NCBI GenBank assembly: GCA_014526335.1
Contig: JACTAT010000286.1
Coordinates: 372,001-436,000, forward strand
Source of the DNA: Chrysaora quinquecirrha
Lineage: Eukaryota > Cnidaria > Scyphozoa > Semaeostomeae > Pelagiidae
DNA length: 64,000 bases
Direction: 5' to 3'
Shown: piece after piece, positions 45,623 through 57,614 of the stretch
Layout: each line of letters begins with the position of its first letter
Position numbering within the stretch: position 1 is the stretch's first letter
The notes under the pieces: generated by a model
The model's database searches: none
Seen by the model: only the letters and a program-made list of their open reading frames with translations
Told to the model about the DNA's origin: nothing
Made by a program: the position numbers and the translations under genes

Positions 45623-45901
45623 TTAACAGTTCTGAGAAATCATACTCAAGAAGTGATCAGTTAAATTAACACTGATCTTCTTTTTAGATTCCTCAAAACC
45701 AAAAGGCACAATATGAAAAAACAATTCTTCATCTACACCACTCCACCCTTTAGTTATTTTTTGCTTAAGCCTTAAAAAGTGCCTGACACAGGTGCCAAGG
45801 TAAGCCAATAATGCTGAGGCTTGCCAATTTTGACAATGCCATGAAAAAATTGCAGAGATTTCAGTGTCACTACTTTTATTAATTTTACAACAGAAAAACA
45901 A
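45623..45901 (-). CDS. Unassigned ORF beside the SET exon
   Basis: A 92-codon open frame reads NWQASALLAYLGTCVRHFLR, KQKITKGWSGVDEELFFHIV, PFGFEESKKKISVNL and ends 10 bases before the SET exon's acceptor. It does not match the expected N-terminal half of SET. It is probably intronic, but its length is notable for this AT content. Confidence 0.25.
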   Translation of the reverse strand: MFFCCKINKSSDTEISAIFSWHCQNWQASALLAYLGTCVRHFLRLKQKITKGWSGVDEELFFHIVPFGFEESKKKISVNLTDHFLSMISQNC

Positions 45902-46547
45902 GGACTGGAATTGTTTTGTGTTGGTAAGTAATTAAAAAGATGCATTTAGTGTATTATTCTCAATTTCAAAGAAAAGTTTCGCCTTTTGTTTACTAATCTA
46001 AAATCAGTACCCCCAATCTTCTTATCAGGAAGCCACTGGAGCGGGAAGCTCATTAATTATTCATGACTGCTGGAAAGGTACAAGTCCATTTCTCTGGCAC
46101 TCTCCTTTGTTTCCACGGAATGGTGGACCTTTGGAGAAGGATATTAAGAAATAGACTTGGAGCAAGTCTACGAGTGAAGAGAATTAACTTCGCAAATTCT
46201 AGACAGAGGGCGCCTGAATCAATTTTAATAAATTTTGGTGGTGACTATTGAGATCGGTAGATGTTGCAACACAAATAAATCGACAACCAAATTGTATCTT
46301 AAATTCAATTATTGACTAACAACCACAAGTTGCAACAACCCTTGAATCAAATAATTTGATAGATGCATCTAAGCTCTTACTTGGCTGCTTTTTCTAATAA
46401 AACTAGACTAGGCCTACAATACATGAACTTCTACAAAGGACGGAGTATCCAAACTTTCAGGCCATTTCAAGAACAAATAATATACTTAAAACATCAGACA
46501 CTCAAATTGCAAAAGAGCCTGATATATGGTAAGATAAACTAACTCAC

Positions 46548-46670
46548 CTTGTCCAAAGATAAAGGTGATTCCATAAGTTTCCTTTTCTTCAGTACTTCAT
46601 GCGTTCTGAGGCCAATTTCAAGAGCTTCACACTTCACAGACTCACAACAGGAGTTGGACTTGGACTTCAT
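46548..46670 (-). CDS. Candidate first coding exon of the SET/recombinase gene
   Basis: An ATG at 46670 opens 41 codons (MKSKSNSCCESVKCEALEIG, LRTHEVLKKRKLMESPLSLD, K) ending at a strong donor AAG/GTGAGT. An upstream ATG at 46678 is followed almost at once by a stop. The exon ends at phase 0. The 72-bp minisatellite begins about 50 bases upstream of this start, so the promoter or 5' leader would lie in or next to the array. Confidence 0.5.
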
Positions 46671-46740
46671 TGCTTCATGTTGTTGTTCTTGTTGTTTTTA
46701 GCAAGTGCCCCCACTTTTAGCAAAAGCCCCCATGAATATC

Positions 46741-47740
46741 AAGGACACTAAGAGCAGCGAGGGTAATAGGGATGTCCGAGACGCAAAGTAAAGAAAGGAC
46801 CCCATCAATGTCAGGGACACTAAGGATAGGGAGGGTACTAGCGATATCCAAGTACATGAGGAAAGAAAGGACCCCATAGATATCTAGGACACTAAGGGCA
46901 GCGAGGGTAATAGGGATGTCCGAGACGCAAAGAAATGAAAGGACTCCATGGATATCAACGACATTAAGGGCAGCAAGGGTAATAAGGATGTCCGAGAGGC
47001 AAAGTAAAGCAAGGCCCCCATCAATATCCACTGCACTAAGGATAGGGAGGGTACTAGCGATATCAAAGATGCAAAGGAAAGAAAGGATCACACCAAAATT
47101 AAGGACACTAAGGGCAGCGAGGGTAATAGGGATGTCCGATATGCAAAGTAAAGAAAGGCCACCATCAATATCAAGGACACTAAGGATTGGGAGGGTAATA
47201 GCGATATCCAAGATGCAAAGGAAAGAAAGGATCCCATTGAACTCAAGGACACTAAGGGCAGCAAGTTTACTAGGGATGTCGGAGATGCAAAGTAAAGAAA
47301 GGACACCATCAATATGAAGGACACTAAGGATAGGGAGGGAACTAGAGATATCCAAGACGCAAAGTTAAGAACGGACCCCATCAATGTCAAGGACACTAAG
47401 TATATGGAGGAACCAGCGATATCCAAGAACATAGGGAAAGAAAGGATCCCGTCGAAATCAAGGACAATAAGGGCAGCAAGGGTACTAGGGATGTCTGAGA
47501 CGCAAAGTAAAGAAAGGACCCCATCAATATCAAGGACACTAAGGATAGGGAGAGTACTAGCAATACTCAAGATGCAAAGGAAAGAAAGGATCACATCGAA
47601 ATTAAGGACACTAAGGGCAGCAAGTGTACTAGGGATGTCCGAGACGCAAAGTAAAGAAAGGCCCCCATGAATATCAAGGACACTAAGGATAGGGAGGGTA
47701 CTAGAGATATCCAAGATGCAAAGTAAAGAAAGGATCACAT
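46741..47740. repeat. Higher-order block, copy 1 of the minisatellite
   Basis: About 1 kb here recurs nearly identically at 50592-51590 and 51889-52890 (offsets 3,851 and a further 1,297). The second offset is eighteen 72-bp units plus one base. Shared private variants such as AAGTACATGAGGAAAG and GATATCTAGGACAC mark the three copies. Confidence 0.8.
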
Positions 47741-50591
47741 CGAAATTAAAGGACACTAACGGCAGCGAGGGTAATAAGGATGTCCGCGATGCAAAGTAAA
47801 GAAAGGCCCATATCAATATCAAGGACAATAAGGATAGGGAGGGTGCTAGCGATATCCAAGATGCAAAGTAAAGAAAGGATCACATCGAAATTAAAGGACA
47901 CTAAGGGCAGTGAGGGTAATAGGGATGTCCGAGACGCAAAGTGAAGAAAGGCCCCCATCAATATCAAGGACACTAAGGATAGGGAGGGTACTAGCGATAT
48001 CCAAGATGCAAAGTAAAGAAAGGATCACATCGAAATTAAGGACACTAAGGGCAGTGAGGGTAATAGGGATGTCCAAGACGCAAAGTAAATAAAGCAACCC
48101 ATCGATACCAAGGACACTAAGGATAGGGAAGTTACTAGCGATATCCAAGATGCAAAGGAAAGAAAGGATCACATTGAAATTAAGGACACTAAGGGCAGCG
48201 AGGGTAGTAGGGATGTCCGAGACGCAGAGTAAAGAAAGGACCCCATCAATGTCAAGGACACTAAGTATATGGAGGGTACCAGCGATATCCAAGAACATAA
48301 GGAAAGAAAGGACCCCATCGGTATCAAGGACACTAAGGGCAGCAAGGGTAATAAGGATGTCCGAGAGGCCAAGTAAAGAAAGGACACCATCAATATGAAG
48401 GACACTAAGGATAGTGAGGGTGCTAGCGATATCCAAGATGCAAAGTAAAGAAAGGATCACATCGAATTTAAGGACACTAAAGGCAGTGAGGGTAATAGGG
48501 ATATCCAAGACGCAAAGTAAAGAAAGGACCCCATCAATACCAAGGACACAAATGATAGGGAGGATACTAGCGATATCCAAGATGCAAAGGAAAGAAAGGG
48601 TCACATCGAATTTAAGGACACTAAGGGCAGCGAGGGTAATAGGAATGTCCGAGACGCAAGGTAAAGAAAGGCCCACATCAATATCAAAGACACTAAGGAT
48701 AGGGAAGGTACTAGCGATATCCAAGATGCAATGGAAAGAAAGGATCACATCGAAATTAAGGACACTAAGGGCAGCGAGGGTAATAGGGATGTCCGAGACG
48801 CATAGTGAAGACATTCCCCCATCAATATCAAGGACACTAAGGATAGAGAGGGTACTGGCGATATCCAAGATGCAAAGGAAAGAAAGGATCACATCGAAAT
48901 TAAGGACACTAAGGGCAGCGAGGGTAGTAGGGATGTCCGAGACGCAGAGTAAAGAAAGGACCCCATCAATGTCAAGGACACTAAGTATATTGAGGGTACC
49001 AGCGATATCCAAGAACATAAGGAAAGAAAGGGTCCCCTCGAAATCAAGGACACTAAGGGCAGCAAGGGTACTAGGGATGTCCGAGACGCAGAGTAAAGAA
49101 AGGCCCCCATCAATGTCAAGGACACTAAGTATATGGAGGGTACCAGCGATATCCAAGATGCAAAGGAAAGAAAGGATCCCATCGAAATTAAGGACACTAA
49201 GGGCAGCGAGGGTAATAGGGATGTCCTAGACGCATAGTGAAGACATTCCCCCATCAATATCAAGGACACTAAGGATAGAGAGGGTACTGGCGATATCCAA
49301 GACGCAAAGTAAAGAAAGGACCCCATCAATACCAAGGACACAAATGATAGGGAGGATACTAGCGATATCCAAGATGCAAAGAAAAGAAAGGATCACATCG
49401 AAATTAAGGACACTAAGGGCAGCGAGGGTAGTAGGGATGTCCGAGACGCAGAGTAAAGAAAGGACCCCATCAATGTCAAGGACAAAGGAAAGAAAGGGTC
49501 CCCTCGAAATCAAGGACACTAAGGGCAGCAAGGGTACTATGGATGTCCGAGACGCAGAGTAAAGAAAGGCCCCCATCAATGTCAAGGACACTAAGTATAT
49601 GGAGGGTACCAGCGATATCCAAGATGCAAAGGAAAGAAAGGATCCCATCGAAATCAAGGACACTATGGGCAGCAAGGGTGCTAGCGATATCAAAGACGCA
49701 AAGGAAAGAAAGGACCCCATCAATATCAAGGACACTAAGGGCAGCAAGGGTAATAAGGATGTCCGAGAGGCAAAATAAAGAAAGGACACCATCAATATGA
49801 AGGACACTAAGGATAGGGAGGGTACTAGCGATATGCAAGATGGAAAGCAAAGAAAGGACCCCATCAATACCAAGGACACTAAGGATATGGAGGGTAGTAG
49901 CGATATCCAAGATGCAAAGGAAAGAAAGGATCCCGTCGAAATCAAGGACACTAAGGGCAGCAAGGGTACTAGGGATGTCCGAGACGCAAAGTAAAGAAAG
50001 GACCCCATCAATATCAACTGCACTAAGGATAGGGAGGGTACTAGCGATATCAAAGATGCAAAGGAAAGAAAGGATCCCGTCGAAATCAAGGACACTAAGG
50101 GCAGCAAGGGTACTAGGGATGTCCGAGACGCAAAGTAAAGAAAGGACCCCATCAATACCAAGGACACTAAGGATAGGGAGGGTACTAGCGATATCCAAGA
50201 TGCAAAGGAAAGAAAGGAGCCCATTGATATCAAGGGCACTAAGGGCAGCAAGGGTAATAAGGATGTCCGAGACGCAAAGTAAAGAAAGGACCCCATCAAT
50301 ACCAAGGACACTAAGGATAGGGAGGGTACTAGCGATATCCAGGATGCAAAGGAAAGAAAGGATCCCATGGAAATCAAAAACACTAAGGGCAGCAAGGGTA
50401 CTAGCGATATCAAAGACGCAAAGGAAAGAAAGGAGCCCATTGATATCAAGGGCACTAAGGGCAGCAAGGGTAATAAGGATGTCCGAGACGCAAAGTAAAG
50501 AAAGGACACCATCAATATGAAGGACACTAAGGATAGGGAGGGTACTAGCGATATCCAAGATGCAAAGGAAAGAAAGGATCCCGTCGAAATC

Positions 50592-51590
50592 AAGGACACT
50601 AAGAGCTGCGAGGGTAATAGGGATGTCCGAGACGCAAAGTAAAGAAAGGACCCCATCAATGTCAGGGACACTAAGGATAGGGAGGGTACTAGCGATATCC
50701 AAGTACATGAGGAAAGAAAGGACCCCATAGATATCTAGGACACTAAGGGCAGCGAGGGTAATAGGGATGTCCGAGACGCAAAGAAATGAAAGGACTCCAT
50801 GGATATCAACGACATTAAGGGCAGCAAGGGTAATAAGGATGTCCGAGAGGCAAAGTAAAGCAAGGCCCCCATCAATATCCACTGCACTAAGGATAGGGAG
50901 GGTACTAGCGATATCAAAGATGCAAAGGAAAGAAAGGATCACACCAAAATTAAGGACACTAAGGGCAGCGAGGGTAATAGGGATGTCCGAGATGCAAAGT
51001 AAAGAAAGGCCACCATCAATATCAAGGACACTAAGGATTGGGAGGGTAATAGCGATATCCAAGATGCAAAGGAAAGAAAGGATCCCATTGAACTCAAGGA
51101 CACTAAGGGCAGCAAGTTTACTAGGGATGTCGGAGATGCAAAGTAAAGAAAGGACACCATCAATATGAAGGACACTAAGGATAGGGAGGGAACTAGAGAT
51201 ATCCAAGACGCAAAGTTAAGAACGGACCCCATCAATGTCAAGGACACTAAGTATATGGAGGGAACCAGCGATATCCAAGAACATAGGGAAAGAAAGGATC
51301 CCGTCGAAATCAAGGACAATAAGGGCACCAAGGGTACTAGGGATGTCTGAGACGCAAAGTAAAGAAAGGACCCCATCAATATCAAGGACACTAAGGATAG
51401 GGAGAGTACTAGCAATACTCAAGATGCAAAGGAAAGAAAGGATCACATCGAAATTAAGGACACTAAGGGCAGCAAGTGTACTAGGGATGTCCGAGACGCA
51501 AAGTAAAGAAAGGCCCCCATGAATATCAAGGACACTAAGGATAGGGAGGGTACTAGAGATATCCAAGATGCAAAGGAAAGAAAGGATCAC
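50592..51590. repeat. Higher-order block, copy 2
   Basis: Near-identical to 46741-47740, including the AAGTACATGAGGAAAG variant and the AACATAGGGAAAG variant. Copy 3 follows directly at an interval of 1,297 bases. Confidence 0.8.
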
Positions 51591-51888
51591 ATCGAAATTA
51601 AGGACACTAAGGCCAGCGAGGGTTATAGGGATGTCCGCGACGCAAAGTAAAGAAAGGCCCATATCAATATCAAGGACACTAAGGATGGTGAGGGTGCTAG
51701 CGATATCCAAGATGCAAAGTAAAGAAAGGATCACATCGAAATTAAAGGACACTAAGGGCAGCGAGGGTAATAAGGATGTCCGCGATGCAAAGTAAAGAAA
51801 GGCCCATATCAATATCAAGGACAATAAGGATAGGGAGGGTGCTAGCGATATCCAAGATGCAAAGGAAAGAAAGGATCCCGTCGAAATC

Positions 51889-52890
51889 AAGGACACTAAG
51901 AGCTGCGAGGGTAATAGGGATGTCCGAGACGCAAAGTAAAGAAAGGACCCCGTCAATGTCAGGGACACTAAGGATAGGGAGGGTACTAGCGATATCCAAG
52001 TACATGAGGAAAGAAAGGACCCCATAGATATCTAGGACACTAAGGGCAGCGAGGGTAATAGGGATGTCCGAGACGCAAAGAAATGAAAGGACTCCATGGA
52101 TATCAACGACATTAAGGGCAGCAAGGGTAATAAGGATGTCCGAGAGGCAAAGTAAAGCAAGGCCCCCATCAATATCCACTGCACTAAGGATAGGGAGGGT
52201 ACTAGCGATATCAAAGATGCAAAGGAAAGAAAGGATCACACCAAAATTAAGGACACTAAGGGCAGCGAGGGTAATAGGGATGTCCGAGATGCAAAGTAAA
52301 GAAAGGCAACCATCAATATCAAGGACACTAAGGATTGGGAGGGTAATAGCGATATCCAAGATGCAAAGGAAAGAAAGGATCCCATTGAACTCAAGGACAT
52401 TAAGGGCAGCAAGTTTACTAGGGATGTCGGAGATGCAAAGTAAAGAAAGGACACCATCAATATGAAGGACACTAAGGATAGGGAGGGAACTAGAGATATC
52501 CAAGACGCAAAGTTAAGAACGGACCCCATCAATGTCAAGGACACTAAGTATATGGAGGGAACCAGCGATATCCAAGAACATAGGGAAAGAAAGGATCCCG
52601 TCGAAATCAAGGACAATAAGGGCAGCAAGGGTACTAGGGATGTCTGAGACGCAAAGTAAGGAAAGGACCCCATCAATATCAAGGACACTAAGGATAGGGA
52701 GAGTACTAGCAATACTCAAGATGCAAAGGAAAGAAAGGATCACATCGAAATTAAGGACACTAAGGGCAGCAAGTGTACTAGGGATGTCCGAGACGCAAAG
52801 TAAAGAAAGGCCCCCATGAATATCAAGGACACTAAGGATAGGGAGGGTACTAGAGATATCCAAGATGCAAAGGAAAGAAAGGATCACATC
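51889..52890. repeat. Higher-order block, copy 3
   Basis: Near-identical to copy 2. It contains a few private substitutions (for example CCCCGTCAATG and AGGCAACCATC), which indicates a recent segmental duplication within the array. Confidence 0.8.
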
Positions 52891-53140
52891 GAAATCAAAA
52901 ACACTAAGGGCAGCAAGGGTACTAGCGATATCAAAGACGCAAAGGAAAGAAAGGAGCCCATTGATATCAAGGGCACTAAGGGCAGCAAGGGTAATAAGGA
53001 TGTCCGAGACGCAAAGTAAAGAAAGGACACCATCAATATGAAGGACACTAAGGATAGGGAGGGTACTAGCGATATCCAAGATGCAAAGGAAAGAAAGGAT
53101 CCCGTCGAAATCAAGGACACTAAGGGCAGCAAGGGTACTA

Positions 53141-55352
53141 TAGCCTGCGTGCAGCCTCAACTCATCTAACCGAAAGAGTAGAGTCTGCGCAACAATGAAC
53201 GGAAGCTTGTACTGGCCTCTTTTTCAAACGAACCCAGGCGGTAAATCTTTTGTATGTCTATTGTTTATTAACCAATCAGCTCCGGTTGGCAGAAAACTGC
53301 CAACAAGAGCTGATTGGTCAAATGCTAATTTCATTGTTTTAATATAGTCGCGCCGCGTAGACAAGGCTGGTTTGCGTCGCGCAATCACTTTCTTTGTCAA
53401 AACAAAATGGCGAATGCGTGCTTGGTTGCTGCACGAAAATGTTTGCTGGAGTAAGGGTGGTTTACCGGAGATCTACCTTACGAAAAGTACTATTTTGATC
53501 AATTGAAGCCATGCCAAGAATAGAAACAAGCACGACATGGATTTTCCAAAGCGAGTTGTTTATTTCTGGGCATCTAGACTAGATAGTAGCCTACTAGTTG
53601 GTTTATCAGAAGAGGGTGCACCCAGTGTCCCTGTGCACAACAAATAAGAAAAAAATACAGATAGCGAGATTTGTTTAGTAGATTACATGCATTTAACTTA
53701 ATCAGTATAAATAATTACAATACCTCCTCGAATAAATTTTCCATGTTATAAAGTAGCCCTAACAGCTGTGATGTTAGTTAGGTAGTTTATGAAGGATTTA
53801 CTACCAGTAAATGTTTGTGTCTACTAGTTTGTGCTGTTTTTATTTTCTTTCAATTTAAGTCTTTCTTCAGAAACTAGAATCATTTGCTCAACCATTTAAA
53901 AGCTTTGAAATCAATCTAGGGCAGCAAAAATCAAATATTTTTGTCAACCTTCCCCAAAGCTGTCTTTTGGTCAATGTTTACAAACTGAAAACATGAAGTG
54001 TTGATACTAATAATGTGACATCCATAATTATTTTCAGATTATTTTTCAGTGCAATTTAAGAGAAAAGAACACAAACTTAACCTTTTAAGATTTGGTGAAC
54101 AGTTTGCAAGCCATCCTTAACTATGTACCTTATTTATCCGTGCCTTGGTTTAGTTTTATGGTTTAATTCAATGTACATTCACTCAGTATTTGGTCATTAA
54201 AATTACATCTCAAAACTGAAACTGGTAGCAAATGACACAGCTTGCTTGTGGATTAAGATGAAGGCAGTACAGGTATTAACCAAAAGCAGAAAATGTCTGT
54301 CAAATCAAATCTATGAGAAGACCCATAGCCTACAATATTGACAAATTTTTGAAGTTAGTAACTACCAAAACACCAAAAAAAATCCTTGTAACACACAGCA
54401 AAAATTGATGGCAATTTCATCAAAAAATTATAAACCAAGGACAAAAATAACAGTTAATTGAAGAATAACTGTGACTGAGATGGATGCATACTTTGAAACA
54501 AATGAATACTGTAATTCCAGTACCAAGAAAAGTTCAAACTCTACATTTCAAGACTTTCCTTGATCAAGCAAGAATACTTACTGGGGATAATATAGTTATG
54601 CAAAAAAAAGGCTATTTATAAACAACAAACCTATAAATAAAAACAGTACAGTGAAAAGCTTTGCATCTATCTATGCATCTAGGATATATCAATCAACCTA
54701 TTTGTCTGTAGCACTTTTTCCTTAGAGAGATCAAAAGAAAAGAAAATACCCAAGTGAGCTAACAAAATAAAAATATATGAAGATACTCGTCCAAGTCAAG
54801 TGATAAAAAGTTACATACAACAAATACCAGACATCCGTGTTTAGGGTATCCTCGAGAAAAAAGTTACACTAATTTAATTGCTCTTTAGTTTCGATTGAAA
54901 GTTTTGTTGAAGAATTGACAATAGAAGCAGCAGTGTTCAATGGTCAGCATATGAATGGTCAGCATCCACCAGTTAATCGGGCCTACGCAAGAGTTAGGCC
55001 CCGCCACAGACAGCAAAGAACTTGTCACTTTCAGCTTTTCAGAAAGATTTTCTTGGCCAAACGTCTTATAAATGTCCAATACAGCAAAGTTTAAATACAA
55101 GACATCATTTTGTTTTGAAATTCATCGAAAGAACTTCTTCGTAAAGTTACGAAGTTACACACAGCTTCAAACAACTTGCTCAAATCCCGCAGTGCTAGTA
55201 GGCGGTGATTAAAAACGCTTCGCGAATGCTCCAACGGTTGTTTTCATCAGAAAGAGGTTGCATTTTTGCTGACTCAGCTGTACAAGCTTTCGTTCATTGT
55301 TGCGCAGACTCTACTCTTTACGAAAGAAGAGTTTGAGGCTGCACGCAGGCTA
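53141..55352. mobile_element. 2.2-kb non-autonomous transposon with 8-bp target duplication
   Basis: The left end TAGCCTGCGTGCAGCCTCAA is the exact inverse of the right end. Similarity continues for about 75 bases, including GAGTAGAGTCTGCGCAACAA and AAGCTTGTAC. The 8-bp sequence GGGTACTA is duplicated at 53133-53140 and 55353-55360, and joining the flanks restores a normal minisatellite unit, which fixes the insertion precisely. The interior has no transposase. An 8-bp duplication fits hAT and P-type elements among others; the terminal sequence does not settle which. Confidence 0.85.
53271..53318. repeat. Hairpin inside the 2.2-kb transposon
   Basis: ACCAATCAGCTC pairs with GAGCTGATTGGT and GGTTGGCAG with CTGCCAAC around an AAAA loop. 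Both arms end in the CCAAT/ATTGG box motif. The hairpin lies close to a GC-rich CGCGCCGCG stretch and an AAAATGGCG motif, as in metazoan promoters. Function unknown. Confidence 0.6.
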
Positions 55353-56270
55353 GGGTACTAGGGATGTCCGAGACGGAAATTAAGAAATGGCCCCATCGAT
55401 ATCAAGGACACTAAGTATATGGAGGGTACTAGCGATATCCAAGACGCAAAGGAAAGAAAGGATCAAGTCGAAATTAAGGACATTAAGGGCAGCGAGGGTA
55501 ATAGGGATGTCCGAGACGCAAAGTAAAGAAAGGCCCCCAACAATATCAAGGACACTAAGGATAGGGAGGGCACTAGCGATATTCAAGGCACAAAGAAAAG
55601 AAAGGACCCCATCGACATCTAGGACACTAAGGATAGGGAGGGTAGTAGCGATATCCAAGATGCAAAGGAAAGAAAGGATCCCGTCGAAATCAAGGACACT
55701 AAGGGCAGCAAGGGTACTAGGGATGTCCGAGACGCAAAGTAAAGAAAGGACCCCATCAATACCAAGGACACTAAGGATATGGAGGGTAGTAGGGATATCT
55801 AAGGCGACAAGGAAAGAAAAGACCCCAACGAAATCAAGGACACTAAGGACGGTGAGGGCAATAGAGATATCCAAGAGGCAAAGGAAAGAAAGGACCACGT
55901 GGACATCAAGAATAATTTGGACAAAGAGGGTACTAGGGACATATATGATGCAAAAGAAAGAAAAGAATTCATTGATATAAAGGATTATGGACAGCGAGGT
56001 AAGTAGGGATATCTAAGAGGCAAATGAAGGAAACGACCCTATCAATATACAGGATGCTAAGGGCAGCAAGGGTACAAGGGATATCAAAGACGCAAAGTAA
56101 ATAAAGGAACCCATTGATATCAAGGACACATTTGAAAGCAAGGGTTCTAGGGATATCTTAGACGCACCGAGGATGCTAAAGATATCTAGAACGCAATGGA
56201 TTGCGAGGAAAATAAAGAATAACTAGGACATAAAGGATAGGGAGGACAATAAGGATATCTAGGAGGCAAA
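55353..56270. repeat. 72-bp minisatellite, distal part
   Basis: The array resumes after the transposon. Units up to about 55820 match the main array closely; beyond that they decay progressively (GATATCTAAGAGGCAAATG, GATATCTAGGAGGCAAAT) and stop near 56270. Confidence 0.85.
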
Positions 56271-56684
56271 TTTACTTTCTGCCTCTTTCTGTTCTGCGTT
56301 ATTACAAAATCTTTTTCTTTGTCCCTCGCAAAGTAAAGGCGCAAACAAGATAGCTGAAAATATTTTAAATACCAGCAAGAAAAAGGTATTTCATGCCTAG
56401 GGGCGCAATATGCATACTTTTGGTATTGTGAACGAGCTGCGGAACAGTATCGCATTCGCTATTGTGGTATAAGGAGCGGTGTACATTTTGCGGTTTTTGT
56501 ATAAAGAATTGTCTCAATTTCAATAAATTTGGTTTAAGGTAATGTAAGGTAAAATATTTTCACAACTTGGCGCAGTATTTTCTCAAAATTGATATTAAGT
56601 TGGGCAAACGTTATCGGAAAATTGGTATAAGGTCGGGTATACTATATATTTGGGCAATATTAAAATTGATTTTGTTTGTGTCAT

Positions 56685-57424
56685 TCCTCATCCTTTTCCT
56701 GTTGTTCTTCGTCTTCGGACTCTCCAGACATGCTGACCACATCCTCAGCATCAATGTGCAGCTTTTCGAGAAGGTTTTTGAAATCTTCTTCATCTGAAAA
56801 ATAGTGGAATTTTTAACCAATCCTTACACAAGGTCTGCAGTTGACATCATCAAACGAAGATCCAAGTTTCTTAGCTTGAAGAATTTCATTTGTGGCAATG
56901 ATGGTGTTGAGCTGTTTCTTTGTCAAGTCGAGTCGAATTTTATACAGAGAATCAGGCTTTTTTTTGCATGGTACATAAGTGTTCTATGCCGTCAGGTGGT
57001 AAACCTGATGATCATCATGTGACGATTACCAATCCTGTGAGCCATATCAATAACATTGTCAGGCATGTTGATATTCAATTTCTTAAACATTTGCTTAACT
57101 TTTTCCAAGCACTGCTCGCCAGACTCACTTCTATCTTTTCCTGCAGCTGGTATTTCGTTGATTGGGAGGCATAATCTGCGGTGGTATTGCTCTTAGTCAT
57201 CCACGCTTTGCTCCAGATTTCCATGACAGCAACTTTTGCTTCAAGAATATTGATCTTTTTGCTCTGTTAGTTAATTCTATCGGACAACTGTTTGATGCAA
57301 TCTTTGGTTGCCATCGATTTTTCTATTTTGTCCAACTTTTCATCTAGCAATTTTTGAAATCTGTCTTCACACAAAGGCTGTGAGAGTGAAGCTTCAGTTT
57401 CAGTTTTCCGCTTTGGGGACATGG
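56685..57424 (-). pseudogene. L1-like LINE ORF1 relic
   Basis: From an ATG at about 57423 the minus strand reads MSPKRKTETEASLSQPLCED, KLDKIEKSMATKDCIKQLSD, then a stop, then QSKKINILEAKVAVME, a coiled coil. Further on come SGEQCLEKVKQMFKKLNINM, PDNVIDMAHRIG and RHMMIIRFTT. After a frameshift KIRLDLTKKQL and FDDVNCRPCV follow. It ends DEEDFKNLLEKLHIDAEDVV and an acidic tail with a stop at 56685. AHRIG, IxRFTT and the xLDLTKxxL helix are typical of L1-type ORF1 (Transposase_22) proteins. Several stops make it a dead copy; no RT follows on this strand. Confidence 0.6.
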
Positions 57425-57614
57425 AGGCCTAATTCGTCAACAATGCCGTGTCCACAGAAAAATATTGAAAATTGGAAAAGAAGTATTAAACTACCAGTTG
57501 CAAATGAGGAAACCCACACAAACTCAGACCAATGTACTTCAAATGTTTTCCCGCAACTTTTCACATTACAAAATAAACATTCAAGCAGAAAACCAGCCCA
57601 TAAAAATCTCAACA

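Larger units (their letters stand above)
36224..46670 (-). pseudogene. Multi-exon SET / zinc-finger / tyrosine-recombinase-like gene, broken
   Basis: At least eleven minus-strand exons with GT-AG borders can be assembled. From the exon at 40446 to the last exon the phases agree (0, then 1, 1, 2), which strongly supports one transcript. Encoded order: Lys-rich start, C-terminal half of a KMT5A-like SET domain, two related Lys-rich exons, acidic exons, C2H2-like and CxxC-LWRH zinc segments, tyrosine-recombinase box I, then the K, H and Tyr boxes. Defects are a TAA at 45454-45456, a missing base near 38771, a TGA at 36569-36571 and a frameshift near 36430. The N-terminal half of SET was not found. 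From memory, fish and cnidarian genomes carry many copies of similar SET plus recombinase-like proteins; this is unverified. Confidence 0.7.
46717..53132. repeat. 72-bp minisatellite, main array
   Basis: About ninety units run ATCAAGGACACTAAGGATAG, GGAGGGTACTAGCGATATCC, AAGATGCAAAGGAAAGAAAG, GATCCC-type. Successive CAAGG(A/G)CAC motifs at 50159 and 50231 are 72 apart. Two unit types alternate, one with GATATCCAAGATGCAAAGG and one with GATGTCCGAGACGCAAAGT, so a 144-bp dimer is common. Because 72 is a multiple of three, long open frames (up to 576 codons) appear on both strands in several phases; these are consequences of the period, not genes. A shortened unit lies near 49482. Confidence 0.9.

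Noticed and set aside
46717..53160. Very long open frames (up to 576 codons) on both strands with Leu/Ile/Asp-rich or Lys/Arg-rich repeat proteins
   Set aside because: They follow from a 72-base period with no stops in several frames; both strands are open at once, starts are arbitrary and there is no independent coding signal.
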